The position numbers were made by a program, and so were the translations under genes. From JAVDCA01 sp035293985 (GTDB lineage: Bacteria > Pseudomonadota > Alphaproteobacteria > Rhizobiales > Xanthobacteraceae), in contig DATGLS010000012.1 in NCBI GenBank assembly GCA_035293985.1, forward strand, positions 198,294 to 262,293: a DNA stretch of 64,000 bases, given 5' to 3'. The first letter of the stretch is position 1, and each line of letters begins with the position of its first letter. Under the pieces are notes generated by a model. That model was given only the letters and a program-made list of their open reading frames with translations. It had not been told where the DNA came from and made no database searches. This document shows positions 8,869-17,747 of this stretch, one piece after another.

Positions 8869-11523
8869 TCAAGCCGCCGCCAATTCCTCCAATACATAGG
8901 GCAAAATGCCGCCGTGCCGTAGCCACTCGGCCTCGCGCCGCGTGTCGACGCGCGAGACTAATTCAAGCGTCTCACACGCGCCTGACGCGCGCCGCACCCG
9001 CACCGGCACGCGCGCGCCGGGAACGAGCGCGGCGTCGACATCCGGTACGTCGAACGTCTCGTCGCCCGCGAGCCCAATGCTCGCCCGCGTCACCCCCGGT
9101 GGAAACTGCAGCGGCAGCACGCCCATGCCGACCAGGTTGGAGCGGTGGATGCGCTCGAAGCTCTCGGCGATGACGATACGCACCCCGAGCAGGCGGGTGC
9201 CCTTGGCGGCCCAGTCACGCGAGGAGCCGCAGCCATAGTTCTTGCCCGCCACCACGATCGCGGTCCGTCCCTCGGCGCGGTAGCGCTCCGCCGCGTCGAA
9301 CACCGTCATCACCTCGCGGCTCGGCTGGTGCACCGTGAAGCCGCCTTCACGGCCGGGCACCAGCTCGTTGCGCAGCCGGATGTTGGCGAACGTGCCGCGC
9401 ACCATCACCTCGTGATTGGCACGGCGGCCGATATAGGTGCCGAACCGCTGCGGCGGCACGCCGTGCTGCGCCAGATACGCCCCCGCATCGGTGCTCGCCG
9501 GGATCGAGCCGCCGGGCGAGATGTGGTCGGTGGTCACATCATCGCCGAGCAGGAGCAGCAGGCGGGCGTCGTGGATCGGCGCGGCCGCGTCTTCGGCCTG
9601 GTCGTCGACGAAGGGCGGGCGGCGCAGATACATACTCTCCGGATTCCATCCGAACACCGGCTCGGTGCCGTACGGAATCTCCGACCATGCCGCGCCCGGA
9701 TCGGCGAACCTGTCGTAGGCGTCGGCAAACAGATCGCGCGTCAACGCGGCGTCGAGGCAGGCACGGATCTCGGCATCGGCGGGCCAGATGTCCGCGAGAT
9801 AGACCGGGGCGCCTTCCGCGTCGTCGCCCAGCTTGTCGCGCGTCAGATCCGTCAGGATCGATCCCGCGATCGCGTAGGCGACGACGAGCGGCGGCGACGC
9901 CAGGAACGTGCCGCGCACCGACGCGTTGAGGCGCCCGTCGAAATTGCGGTTGCTCGAGATCAGCCCGACCGCCACCAGGTCGCGCGCCGCGATCTCGGCC
10001 GCGATCGGCTCGGGCAGCGCCCCCGAGCCGCTGCCGCACGCCATGCAGCCGAAGCCTGCGAGGTGAAAGCCGAGTGCGTCGAGCGCGTCGGAAACCCCCG
10101 CCTTGGCGAGCATCGCCGGCACCACGCGCGAGCCCGGCGAGAACGAGGTCTTGATCCAGGGTTTTGCGCGCAGCCCCTTGGCGACCGCGTTGCGGGCGAG
10201 CAACCCGGCCGCGATCATCTGATACGGATTGGCCGTGTTGGTGCACGACGCGATCGACGCAATCGCGATGTCGCCGTGCTGCAGCGGCCGCGCCGTCACG
10301 GTCACCGGGGGCGCCGCGGCGTCACCCGTGCCATAGCTCGCGAACGCAGTGCGGAAGCGCTCGGGAGCATCGGCGAGCGCCACCAGGCTTTCCGGACGCG
10401 ACGGCCCGGCGAGTGCCGGCGTCACGCCGCCGAGGTCGAACTCGAGCACGCGTTCGAACGCGGGCTCGTCGGCGTACCAGAGGCCTTGCGCCTTGGCATA
10501 GCGTTCGACCAGATCGACATGCGCGGCGGACCGTCCGGTCTGCGCCAGATAGCGCAGCGTCTCGTCGTCGATTGGGAAGAAGCCCATGGTGGCGCCGTAC
10601 TCGGCCGCCATGTTGGCGATCGTCGCGCGGTCCGGCAGCGTGAGGCGGGCAAGCGCCGGTCCGCAGAACTCGACTACGGCGGCGAGCACGTCGGACCCGC
10701 GCAGGAAGCGCGTCAGCGCCAGCACCACGTCGGTGCACATGACGCCCGTGCGCGGCGCGCCGACGAGCCGACAGCCGACCACGCGCGGGACCGGCAGCCC
10801 GATCGGCTGGCCGAACATCGCGGTCGCAGCCTCGATGCCGCCGACGCCCCAGCCGAACACCCCGAGCCCGTTGACCATCGGCGTATGGCTGTCCATGCCG
10901 ACCAGGCTGTCCGGAAACGCGAGTCGGCGGCCGTCGCGCTCGCCGGTCGCGACCACCTGTGTGAAGTGCTCGATGTTGACCTGGTGGACGATGCCGTTGC
11001 CGGGCGGCACCACGCGGAAGTTGGAAAACTGCGACATCGCCCAGCGCACCACGCCGTAGCGCTCGCGGTTGCGCTCGAGCTCGGCGGCCATGTTCTTGGC
11101 GAACGCGTCCGGCGTGCCCGAGTGATCGAGGCGTACCGAATGGTCGATCACGAGATCGGTCGGGATCACCGGATTGACGCGACGCGGATCGAGGCCGCGT
11201 GCGACGAACGCGTCGCGCAGCGCCGCCATGTCGATCAAGAGCGGCACGCCGGAGGAATCCGGCATGATCACGCGCACCGGGTGGAACGCGACCTCGCGGC
11301 CGAGCGCGGCCGGATCGGGCCAGCGCGCCAGCGCCGCGATGTCGTCGCGCGTGACCGTGACGTCGTCCTCGTGCCGCAGCAGGTTCTCGATCAGCACCTT
11401 GAGCGAGACCGGCAGCCGGTCGAGCTTCCCTCCGAGCGTCTCGCCGAGCGCCGGCAGGCTGTGGAACCAGACGTCACCGGTGAGCTGGCGCAGGGTGTTG
11501 AACGAATTTCGCATGCTCGCCAT
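8869..11523 (-). CDS. acnA: aconitate hydratase, AcnA type
   Basis: 884 residues, close to the 890 of AcnA/IRP-type aconitases, with domains 1-3 and a C-terminal swivel domain (from about residue 690) in the AcnA order. The three iron-sulfur cysteines are C427 (SCTNTANP) and C493/C496 (GFGCMACGSGSG), with the same spacing as C435/C501/C504 of E. coli AcnA. Swivel-domain active-site segment KNYGCGSSRDWAAKG is intact. The sequence GFGCMACGSGSG departs from the usual GYGCTTCIGNSG. Beside a Bug receptor and a methylisocitrate lyase-like protein it may act on a substituted tricarboxylate (for example 2-methylaconitate) rather than serve the main TCA cycle; that is inference. Confidence 0.85.
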   Translation of the reverse strand: MASMRNSFNTLRQLTGDVWFHSLPALGETLGGKLDRLPVSLKVLIENLLRHEDDVTVTRDDIAALARWPDPAALGREVAFHPVRVIMPDSSGVPLLIDMAALRDAFVARGLDPRRVNPVIPTDLVIDHSVRLDHSGTPDAFAKNMAAELERNRERYGVVRWAMSQFSNFRVVPPGNGIVHQVNIEHFTQVVATGERDGRRLAFPDSLVGMDSHTPMVNGLGVFGWGVGGIEAATAMFGQPIGLPVPRVVGCRLVGAPRTGVMCTDVVLALTRFLRGSDVLAAVVEFCGPALARLTLPDRATIANMAAEYGATMGFFPIDDETLRYLAQTGRSAAHVDLVERYAKAQGLWYADEPAFERVLEFDLGGVTPALAGPSRPESLVALADAPERFRTAFASYGTGDAAAPPVTVTARPLQHGDIAIASIASCTNTANPYQMIAAGLLARNAVAKGLRAKPWIKTSFSPGSRVVPAMLAKAGVSDALDALGFHLAGFGCMACGSGSGALPEPIAAEIAARDLVAVGLISSNRNFDGRLNASVRGTFLASPPLVVAYAIAGSILTDLTRDKLGDDAEGAPVYLADIWPADAEIRACLDAALTRDLFADAYDRFADPGAAWSEIPYGTEPVFGWNPESMYLRRPPFVDDQAEDAAAPIHDARLLLLLGDDVTTDHISPGGSIPASTDAGAYLAQHGVPPQRFGTYIGRRANHEVMVRGTFANIRLRNELVPGREGGFTVHQPSREVMTVFDAAERYRAEGRTAIVVAGKNYGCGSSRDWAAKGTRLLGVRIVIAESFERIHRSNLVGMGVLPLQFPPGVTRASIGLAGDETFDVPDVDAALVPGARVPVRVRRASGACETLELVSRVDTRREAEWLRHGGILPYVLEELAAA

Positions 11524-11538
11524 GGCCCACGTCCCGGT

Positions 11539-12453
11539 TCAGCGCTGGCTCGCCGGCGAGAACGATTGCTCGAGGGTGCGCAGGTGCTGGAGGCCCATCA
11601 GGTCGTTGAGCTCGCCGAACGGCACCAGCAGGTCGGGCCGGTCGATCACGCGGCCCTCGTCGATCGACTGGCCCAGCACCGCGAGCGCGTTCTTCATGCC
11701 TTGGATCGCGGCCGAGGTGAGCATGCGCGGGAACGACACCGCCTTCACGCCCATGTCCTCGAGCTGCTTGACCGAGAGCAGCGGCGTGGTGGGTCGCTGG
11801 CGGATGCCGAAGCCCATGTTCACGGTCAGCGGCTTGATCACGTTCTTCGCCACCGTCGCGATGTCCTCGGCCGAGAGCAGCGCGTCGGCGAACAGCATGT
11901 CGGCGCCCGCCTCGGCATAGAGGTTGAGCCGGCGGATCGCCTCACTTAAGCCGTGGATCGCGGTCGCGTCGGTGCGCGCCTTGATGACGAAATCCGGATC
12001 GCGCCGCGCCTGCGCGGCCGCGCGGATCTTCTCCACGCCTTCCTCCGCCGATATGACGTTCTTGCCCTCCATGTGGCCGCACCGCTTGGGCCACACCTGG
12101 TCCTCGATCATCACGCAGGCGAGCCCGGCGCGCTCGAAGCCCTGCACCGTGAAGTAGACATTGAGCGCATTGCCGTAGCCGGTATCGGCGTCCGCCTGCA
12201 GCGGGATCGAGCTCACCGCCGCGAGCGCGCCCGAGGCACGCAGGTTCTCGGCATAGCCCATGATGCCGACGTCGGCCCAGCCGAGATTGCTCTCGCTCAG
12301 CCCCGCGCCGGAGATGTTCGCCGTCTTGTAGCCCGCCTGCTCGACCAGCCGCAGGCTGAAGCCGTCATAGACGCCGGGGCAGACCAGGATGCCCGGCCCG
12401 GCGAGAAGGGCTTTGAGCCGGGCGCCCGGCGAGAGTGGGGTGATCGCGTCCAT
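11539..12453 (-). CDS. isocitrate lyase/PEP mutase superfamily lyase (2-methylisocitrate lyase-like)
   Basis: 304 residues, the size of PrpB/dimethylmalate lyase rather than isocitrate lyase. Family marks: ILVCPGVYDGFSLRLVEQAG, the metal-binding DADTGYGNALNV, the catalytic loop WPKRCGHMEGK with its cysteine, and VIKARTDA. Such enzymes cleave 2-alkyl-malate/isocitrate-type C-C bonds, giving pyruvate plus succinate or propionate, or act as oxaloacetate decarboxylases. It is the first gene of the operon, 15 bp before the aconitase start, so it probably uses that enzyme's product. Exact substrate cannot be told from sequence. Confidence 0.82.
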   Translation of the reverse strand: MDAITPLSPGARLKALLAGPGILVCPGVYDGFSLRLVEQAGYKTANISGAGLSESNLGWADVGIMGYAENLRASGALAAVSSIPLQADADTGYGNALNVYFTVQGFERAGLACVMIEDQVWPKRCGHMEGKNVISAEEGVEKIRAAAQARRDPDFVIKARTDATAIHGLSEAIRRLNLYAEAGADMLFADALLSAEDIATVAKNVIKPLTVNMGFGIRQRPTTPLLSVKQLEDMGVKAVSFPRMLTSAAIQGMKNALAVLGQSIDEGRVIDRPDLLVPFGELNDLMGLQHLRTLEQSFSPASQR

Positions 12454-12576
12454 GTGCGTGTCCTTGCCGCTGATCGCGGAATATCCACTCGGGCGCGCGG
12501 CATTGTCGAGAGAGCCAAGGTCGGAAATTGCGCATATCAGCGTGCACGTCTTTGCCGCGCGGCACCCATCAGGCCC

Positions 12577-12701
12577 GTCACCCTGAGGCGCGAGCGCAGC
12601 GAGCCTCGAAGGGCCACGGCCCGTCTGGTGCCGCCTGTCCTTGCTGCACCACCTCGGCCGAACATCCTTCGAGGGCGCGCTGCGCGCGACCTCAGGATGA
12701 C
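12577..12701. repeat. REP-like paired inverted element (R1 family, copy 1)
   Basis: Opens with GTCACCCTGAGGCGCGAG and closes with CGACCTCAGGATGAC, two head-to-head copies of a palindromic unit including CCTCGAAGG / CCTTCGAGG. A second copy lies at 56110-56241. Its right end overlaps the last codons and stop of the ABC ATPase gene at 12692, so the element supplies that protein's C-terminus. Confidence 0.75.
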
Positions 12702-13702
12702 GCGGCCGTGTGTTCGCAACTGGCTGTCATCGGATGATGGCAAGCGCCCAGCCGGTTCTCGGCAAGCGATCGGATCGCCGGCAGCTCCTCTCGGCATTTC
12801 GGGTCGGCGCGATCGCAGCGGGGATGGAACGGGCACCCCGGCGGTGGCGCCGCCGGGGAAGGGGCCTCACCCGCAAATGCCGGCAGCGCGATGCGCGCGC
12901 CCGGATCGGGCAGGGGCGAGCTGTCGCGCAGCAGTCGCGTGTAGGGATGCATCGGCCGGTCGAGCACGTCGGCGGTGCGGCCTTCCTCGACGATGCGGCC
13001 GAGATACATCACGGCGAGACGGTCGCAGAAATGGCGCACCACGCCGAGATCGTGCGACACGAACAGGAAGGACAGGCGGCGCCGCGCGCGCAAGCCCTCC
13101 AGCAAGCGCAGGATCTGCGCCTGCACCGAGACATCGAGCGCCGACACCGGCTCGTCGGCGATGATCAGGTCGGGATCGAGCACCAGCGCGCGGGCGATGC
13201 CGATGCGCTGGCGCTGGCCGCCGGAGAACTCGTGCGGATAGCGGTCGACAACGTCCTTCGGCAGCCCCACCTCGGCGATGGCGGCTTGGGCCTTCTCGGC
13301 GATCTCGCGCGACGATCCGCGGCGGTGCACGCGCAACGGCTCCTCCAGCGCCTGGCGCACGGTGCGCCGCGGGTTGAGCGACGAATAAGGGTCCTGAAAA
13401 ACGATCTGCATGCGCTGGCGCAGCTGTCGCAACACCACGCGCGAGGCCGCGCGCACGTCGATGCCATCGAAGGTGACCGAGCCGGCGTCGAGCTCCATCA
13501 GCCGCAGGATCGAGCGCGCGATGGTCGATTTGCCGCAGCCGGATTCGCCGACGAGGCCTAGCGACTCCCCCGGCGCGACACGGAACGATACGCCGTTGAC
13601 CGCGCGGATCGTCGCAGCGGCGCGCCGCAGCAGGCCGCCGCCGATGACGAAGCTCTTTCGGAGGTCGCGAACCTCGAGCCCCTCGTTTCTCGCCGTCATC
13701 AT
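12692..13702 (-). CDS. peptide/opine-type ABC transporter ATP-binding protein (DppF/OppF-like)
   Basis: 336 residues. Walker A GESGCGKST, signature SGGQRQRIGIARAL, Walker B DLIIADEPVSALDV and H-loop LFVSHDLGVV are all intact. The C-terminal CPFHPRC...C cluster is the oligopeptide-transporter extension. Last gene of the long minus operon, overlapping the DppD-like gene by a few bases. The final residues (after about 315) are encoded by a repeat element that seems to have replaced the native end. It pairs with the DppD-like ATPase to drive the permease pair upstream. Confidence 0.93.
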   Translation of the reverse strand: MMTARNEGLEVRDLRKSFVIGGGLLRRAAATIRAVNGVSFRVAPGESLGLVGESGCGKSTIARSILRLMELDAGSVTFDGIDVRAASRVVLRQLRQRMQIVFQDPYSSLNPRRTVRQALEEPLRVHRRGSSREIAEKAQAAIAEVGLPKDVVDRYPHEFSGGQRQRIGIARALVLDPDLIIADEPVSALDVSVQAQILRLLEGLRARRRLSFLFVSHDLGVVRHFCDRLAVMYLGRIVEEGRTADVLDRPMHPYTRLLRDSSPLPDPGARIALPAFAGEAPSPAAPPPGCPFHPRCDRADPKCREELPAIRSLAENRLGACHHPMTASCEHTAASS

Positions 13703-14721
13703 CGGGCGGCCTCGGCGAGCACGACCGGACAGCGGACCTCGTGGCCGTTAGGGAAGCGCAGCAGCTCTGGATGCTGGGCCGTGCAGCTCGCCTGCCGCAG
13801 CGGGCAGCGCGGCGCGAAGAAACAGCCCGTCGGCATGGCGGTCAGCGCTGGGACGCCGCCCGGGATCGGCTCGAGGCCTGCCGCGTCGCGATCGACCCGC
13901 GGCATCGCCCGCAGCAGGGCCGCCGTGTAGGGGTGCGTCGGCCGGGCGAACAGGTCCGCGACCGATGCCGCCTCGACGATCTCGCCGGCATACATCACGG
14001 CGACGCGGTCGGCGATCTGCGCCACGACGCCGAGATTGTGCGTGATGAACAGCACCGCCATCCCGTAGGCGCGCTTGAGCTCGGCGAGCTGGCGCAGCAC
14101 CTGCGCCTGGATGGTGACGTCGAGGGCGGTCGTCGGCTCGTCGGCGAGCAGCACTTGCGGCCGGCAGGCGAGCGCCATGGCGATCATCACCCGCTGGCGC
14201 ATGCCGCCCGAGAACTGGTGCGGATAGTCGTCGAGCCGCGTTGCGGCCGCGGGAATCTTCACCTCGTCGAGCAGCCGCAGCGCCTGCGCGCGCGCCGACG
14301 ACCACGCCGCGCCGCGATGGATGACGATCGCCTCGGCGATCTGGTCGCCGATCGCCATCGTCGGATTGAGCGACGTCATCGGCTCCTGGAAGATCATCGC
14401 GATGGCGTTGCCGCGCACGTCGCTCATCTCGGCTTCCGACAGTTTCGTGAGATCGCGGCCGTCGAACATCACGGCGCCGGCCGCGATGCGTGCGCCGGCG
14501 CTCGGCAAAAGCCGCAGGGCCGATAGCGCCGTCACGCTCTTGCCGCTTCCCGATTCGCCGACGATCGCCAAGGTCTCGTTTGCCCGAAGCGCCAGGGACA
14601 GGTCGCGCACGGCTGCATGCCATTGCCCGCCGATGCGGAACTCGGTGCGCAGGCCGCGAATGTCGAGAACCGCAGCATCCGCGGCGGCGACCTGCTCCTT
14701 CGCGGCAACGGCCTGATCCAT
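13699..14721 (-). CDS. peptide/opine-type ABC transporter ATP-binding protein (DppD/OppD-like)
   Basis: 340 residues from the ATG at 14721. Walker A GESGSGKSVTALSAL, signature SGGMRQRVMIAMAL, Walker B VLLADEPTTALDVTIQAQVL and H-loop LFITHNLGVV are present, with the oligopeptide-type C-terminal cysteine region (CFFAPRCPLRQASC). The DppC-like gene ends 1 bp upstream and the DppF-like gene overlaps at its end. The two ATPases, two permeases and the solute-binding protein encoded at 24525-26078 make one complete importer. Confidence 0.93.
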   Translation of the reverse strand: MDQAVAAKEQVAAADAAVLDIRGLRTEFRIGGQWHAAVRDLSLALRANETLAIVGESGSGKSVTALSALRLLPSAGARIAAGAVMFDGRDLTKLSEAEMSDVRGNAIAMIFQEPMTSLNPTMAIGDQIAEAIVIHRGAAWSSARAQALRLLDEVKIPAAATRLDDYPHQFSGGMRQRVMIAMALACRPQVLLADEPTTALDVTIQAQVLRQLAELKRAYGMAVLFITHNLGVVAQIADRVAVMYAGEIVEAASVADLFARPTHPYTAALLRAMPRVDRDAAGLEPIPGGVPALTAMPTGCFFAPRCPLRQASCTAQHPELLRFPNGHEVRCPVVLAEAAR

Positions 14722-14722
14722 G

Positions 14723-15589
14723 TCACTCGGCCCGCAGCTTGGGATCGGCGGCGTCGCGCAGCGCATCGCCGAGCAGGTTGAGCGCCAGCACCGTGGCGAG
14801 GATCGCGAGGCTCGGAAACACCGAGAGCCACCAGGTGTCCAGAATGTTGTCGAAACCCTCGCGGATCATGCTGCCCCAGGTCGCCGCCGGCGGCGGCACG
14901 CCGAGCCCGATGAACGACAGCGCCGCCTCGGTGCGGATCGCCGAGGCCATCCACAGCGAGCCCATCACCACGACGTCCGAGATCATGTTCGGCAGGATGT
15001 GGACGCCCATGATGCGCACAGGTCCGAAGCCGAGCGCGCGCGCCGCCTCCACGAAGTCGAGCTGCTTGAGCGTGATGGTCGGCGCCCGCGCGATGCGGGC
15101 GAACGGCGCGATCTCGGTGATCGCGATCGCGATGATGAGATTGTGCAGGCTCGCGCCCAGCATGGCGGCGATCATGAGGCCCAGCAGGAGCGTCGGAAAC
15201 GCCAGCATCACGTCGAGCAGGCCCATCATGAACTGGTCGAACCAGCCGCCGACATAGCCGCACAGGATGCCGATCGTGGCGCCGATCGTCATGGCGATCA
15301 GGGTGGCGACGAAGCCGACGAAAAGCGAGATGCGCGCCGCATAGATCATGCGCGACAGGACGTCCCGCCCATAAGTGTCGGTGCCGAGCCAATGTTCCGC
15401 CGACGGCGGATCGAGGCGCGCGACGATGTCCTGCTCCAGCGGATCATGCGGCGCGATCAGCGGCGCCGCGATGGCGGCAAGCACGATCAGCGCGATCAGC
15501 GCCAGCCCGATCCAGGACAGGCGATTGCGCGAGAAGGTGTCCCACGCGCGAGCGCGTCGCGTTGCCGCCGTTGGTGCGAGCGTCGTCAT
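14723..15589 (-). CDS. peptide/opine-type ABC transporter permease (DppC-like)
   Basis: 288 residues with a cytoplasmic N-terminus, a first membrane helix at about 25-47, then five more helices. The periplasmic stretch PPSAEHWLGTDTYGRDVLSR is the usual mark of DppC/NikC proteins, and the EAA loop that docks on the ATPase is FVEAARALGFGPVRIMGVHI. Starts by ATGA overlap with the DppB-like gene. Confidence 0.93.
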   Translation of the reverse strand: MTTLAPTAATRRARAWDTFSRNRLSWIGLALIALIVLAAIAAPLIAPHDPLEQDIVARLDPPSAEHWLGTDTYGRDVLSRMIYAARISLFVGFVATLIAMTIGATIGILCGYVGGWFDQFMMGLLDVMLAFPTLLLGLMIAAMLGASLHNLIIAIAITEIAPFARIARAPTITLKQLDFVEAARALGFGPVRIMGVHILPNMISDVVVMGSLWMASAIRTEAALSFIGLGVPPPAATWGSMIREGFDNILDTWWLSVFPSLAILATVLALNLLGDALRDAADPKLRAE

Positions 15590-16527
15590 CGATACTTCAC
15601 TCTCGGATCGACCAGGCCGTACGCGAGATCGGTCGCGATGTTCACCAGGATCACGCAGATCGCGAACATGATCATCAGCCCCTGCAGCAGGGTGTAATCG
15701 CGGGCGTTGAGCGCGCCGAGGATCAGCTTGCCGAGGCCCGGTCGGTTGAAGATGATCTCGGTCAGCACCGAGTTGCCGACCAACGTGCCGAAGTAGAGTC
15801 CGACGACCGTGATGATGGGTATCAGGGCGTTGCGCAGCGCATGGCGCATGATGAGGCGGAACGGCCGCACGCCCTTGGCGCGCGCCGTGCGGATGTAGTC
15901 CTCGCCCAGCACGCCGAGCATCGACGAGCGGGTGATGCGCGCCACATACGCCATCATGATGAGGCCGAGGTTGATGGCAGGCAGCGCGAGACCGCGCAGG
16001 CGGTCGCCGAGGCTGCCGGCGTCGCCCGAGCCGAGCACCGGCAACCAGCCGAGCTCGACCGCGAACACGATCAAAAGCAAAATGCCCGAGACGAAGGCCG
16101 GAAACGACAGGCCGAGCAGGGAGACGAGGCGGCTCGCGTAATCCGGCCAGCGATTGCGCCGCACGGCCGCGACGACGCCGAGCGGAAGGCCGAGCAGAAC
16201 GCCGATGACGATCGCCGCGAGGGTGAGCTCGATGGTCCACGGCAGCACGCCGAGCACCTCTTGAATCACCGGACGCCCGCTCGACAATGATCGGCCGAGA
16301 TGACCCGTGAAGACGTCGTGCATGAAGGCGACGTACTGCACGCCGATCGGCTGATCGAGGCCGAGCTTCGCGCGCAACAGCTCGAGCGAGGCGTCCGAGG
16401 CCTGATCGCCGAGGATCACGGCCGCGGGATCGCCGGGGACCAGCCGCACGAGCACGAAGATCGCCGTGAGCATCACCATAAGCGTGGGGATGGCGAGCAG
16501 CAGGCGGCGGATCGCGTACTGGATCAT
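15586..16527 (-). CDS. peptide/opine-type ABC transporter permease (DppB-like)
   Basis: 313 residues with six predicted membrane helices. The N-terminus YAIRRLLLAIPTLMVMLTA and the motif LVPGDPAAVILG are standard in DppB proteins; the EAA loop is YIRTARAKGVRPFRLIMRHA; the C-terminus ends DLAYGLVDPRVKYR. Overlaps the FAD oxidoreductase gene upstream by ATGA, so substrate oxidation and uptake are translated together. Confidence 0.94.
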   Translation of the reverse strand: MIQYAIRRLLLAIPTLMVMLTAIFVLVRLVPGDPAAVILGDQASDASLELLRAKLGLDQPIGVQYVAFMHDVFTGHLGRSLSSGRPVIQEVLGVLPWTIELTLAAIVIGVLLGLPLGVVAAVRRNRWPDYASRLVSLLGLSFPAFVSGILLLIVFAVELGWLPVLGSGDAGSLGDRLRGLALPAINLGLIMMAYVARITRSSMLGVLGEDYIRTARAKGVRPFRLIMRHALRNALIPIITVVGLYFGTLVGNSVLTEIIFNRPGLGKLILGALNARDYTLLQGLMIMFAICVILVNIATDLAYGLVDPRVKYR

Positions 16528-17657
16528 GCGGCCGCCTTGATCGTCATCAGCCGCTCGGGCGCGAGCGCGGCGATCGGCCGGTTGGTGGCGCCGTCGACGA
16601 TCAGGTCGCGCAGGATGGCGCCGACCACCGGCACGAGCTCGAAACCGTGGCCGGAGAATCCGAATGCATGGTAGACGCCGCTGGCGCCGGGTGACGGCCC
16701 GATCACCGGCAGCAGGTCGCCGGTCTTCGCTTCCATCCCGGTCCAGGCGCGGACGATGCGGACATCGCGCACGCTCGGAAACAGCTCCGTCGCGGCGCGG
16801 GCGCCGCGCGCGAGCGCGACGAAATCGACCGAGCTTTTGAGCGTGTCGAGATCGGCGTGGCCTTGCAGCCCGCCGCCGATCACCAGTGTGCCCTTGTCGG
16901 ATTGCTTGAACGAGAGCGAGCGGCCGACCGCGCTCACCACCGGATCGAGCCACGGCGCGAGACGTTCCGTGACGATCATCATCGAGGCCTTGTGGCCGAG
17001 CGGAATGACGTCGCCGATCATCGCGGCGATACGCCCCGCCCAGGCGCCGGCCGCGTTGACCACAGCTGGCGTGATGAATGCGCGGTCGCCGGCACGAACC
17101 CGCCAGTCGGAGCCCTTGCGCTCGATCGCAGTGACGCCACATCCCTCGATGATCTCCACGCCCGCGGCCTCGCAGCTCAGGCGGAAGGCTTTCAGTGTAC
17201 GATGCGGATCGGCCGCCCCGTCGCGCCGTGCGATCAAGGCCGCGACGCAATGCGGGCTGATGGCGGGCACGAGGCGGCGCAGCTCGGCGCGGTCGATGAC
17301 CTCCTCGTTGTCGTAGCCGCGGCGGCGCCCTTCGGCGGCGCGCGCCTCGAGCGCGGCCACCTGGTCGGCGCGCTCGGCCACACGAATCTGGCCGTGCGCC
17401 GTGAACCCGCAGCCGTCGCCCACGAGCTTGGCGATGCCGTGCCACATCTCGATCGCTTCGAGCGCGATCGGCATCTCGGCGAAATCGCGGTTGAGCGTGC
17501 GCACACCGGCGGCCGATGCGCCCGATGCATGACGTCCGACCCACCAGCGCTCCAGCACGATCACCCGTCGCCCCGAACGCGCGAGATGGAGCGCGGCGGA
17601 CAAGCCATGCAGTCCGCCGCCGATCACCACCACGTCGCAGGTCCGCTCAACCGTCAT
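16524..17657 (-). CDS. FAD-dependent oxidoreductase, DAO/sarcosine oxidase beta-like
   Basis: 377 residues. The N-terminal FAD motif is VVVIGGGLHGLSAALHLARS; the late glycine-rich GFSGHGFELVP closes the FAD site, as in glycine/sarcosine oxidase beta-type proteins. Family members oxidise secondary or D-amino acids. It follows the three-subunit dehydrogenase genes after a 90-bp gap and overlaps the DppB-like permease gene. A second, distinct DAO protein is encoded at 19461-20603, so the system has two amine-oxidising flavoproteins. Confidence 0.87.
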   Translation of the reverse strand: MTVERTCDVVVIGGGLHGLSAALHLARSGRRVIVLERWWVGRHASGASAAGVRTLNRDFAEMPIALEAIEMWHGIAKLVGDGCGFTAHGQIRVAERADQVAALEARAAEGRRRGYDNEEVIDRAELRRLVPAISPHCVAALIARRDGAADPHRTLKAFRLSCEAAGVEIIEGCGVTAIERKGSDWRVRAGDRAFITPAVVNAAGAWAGRIAAMIGDVIPLGHKASMMIVTERLAPWLDPVVSAVGRSLSFKQSDKGTLVIGGGLQGHADLDTLKSSVDFVALARGARAATELFPSVRDVRIVRAWTGMEAKTGDLLPVIGPSPGASGVYHAFGFSGHGFELVPVVGAILRDLIVDGATNRPIAALAPERLMTIKAAA

Positions 17658-17747
17658 CCCGGCGCATCCTTATTCCGTCTCTCCGCACGGGAGAGGTGGC
17701 GAGCGCTGCGCTCGTCGGGGAGCGGCGGGCGCGAGAGACCCGAGCGC

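Noticed and set aside
9145..11949. A 934-residue open frame on the plus strand opposite the aconitase gene
   Set aside because: It is the antisense shadow of a well-supported aconitase in GC-rich DNA; its Arg/His/Asp-rich composition and lack of motifs are typical of such shadows. The same applies to long frames at 2857-4524, 7934-8899 and 54176-55927.
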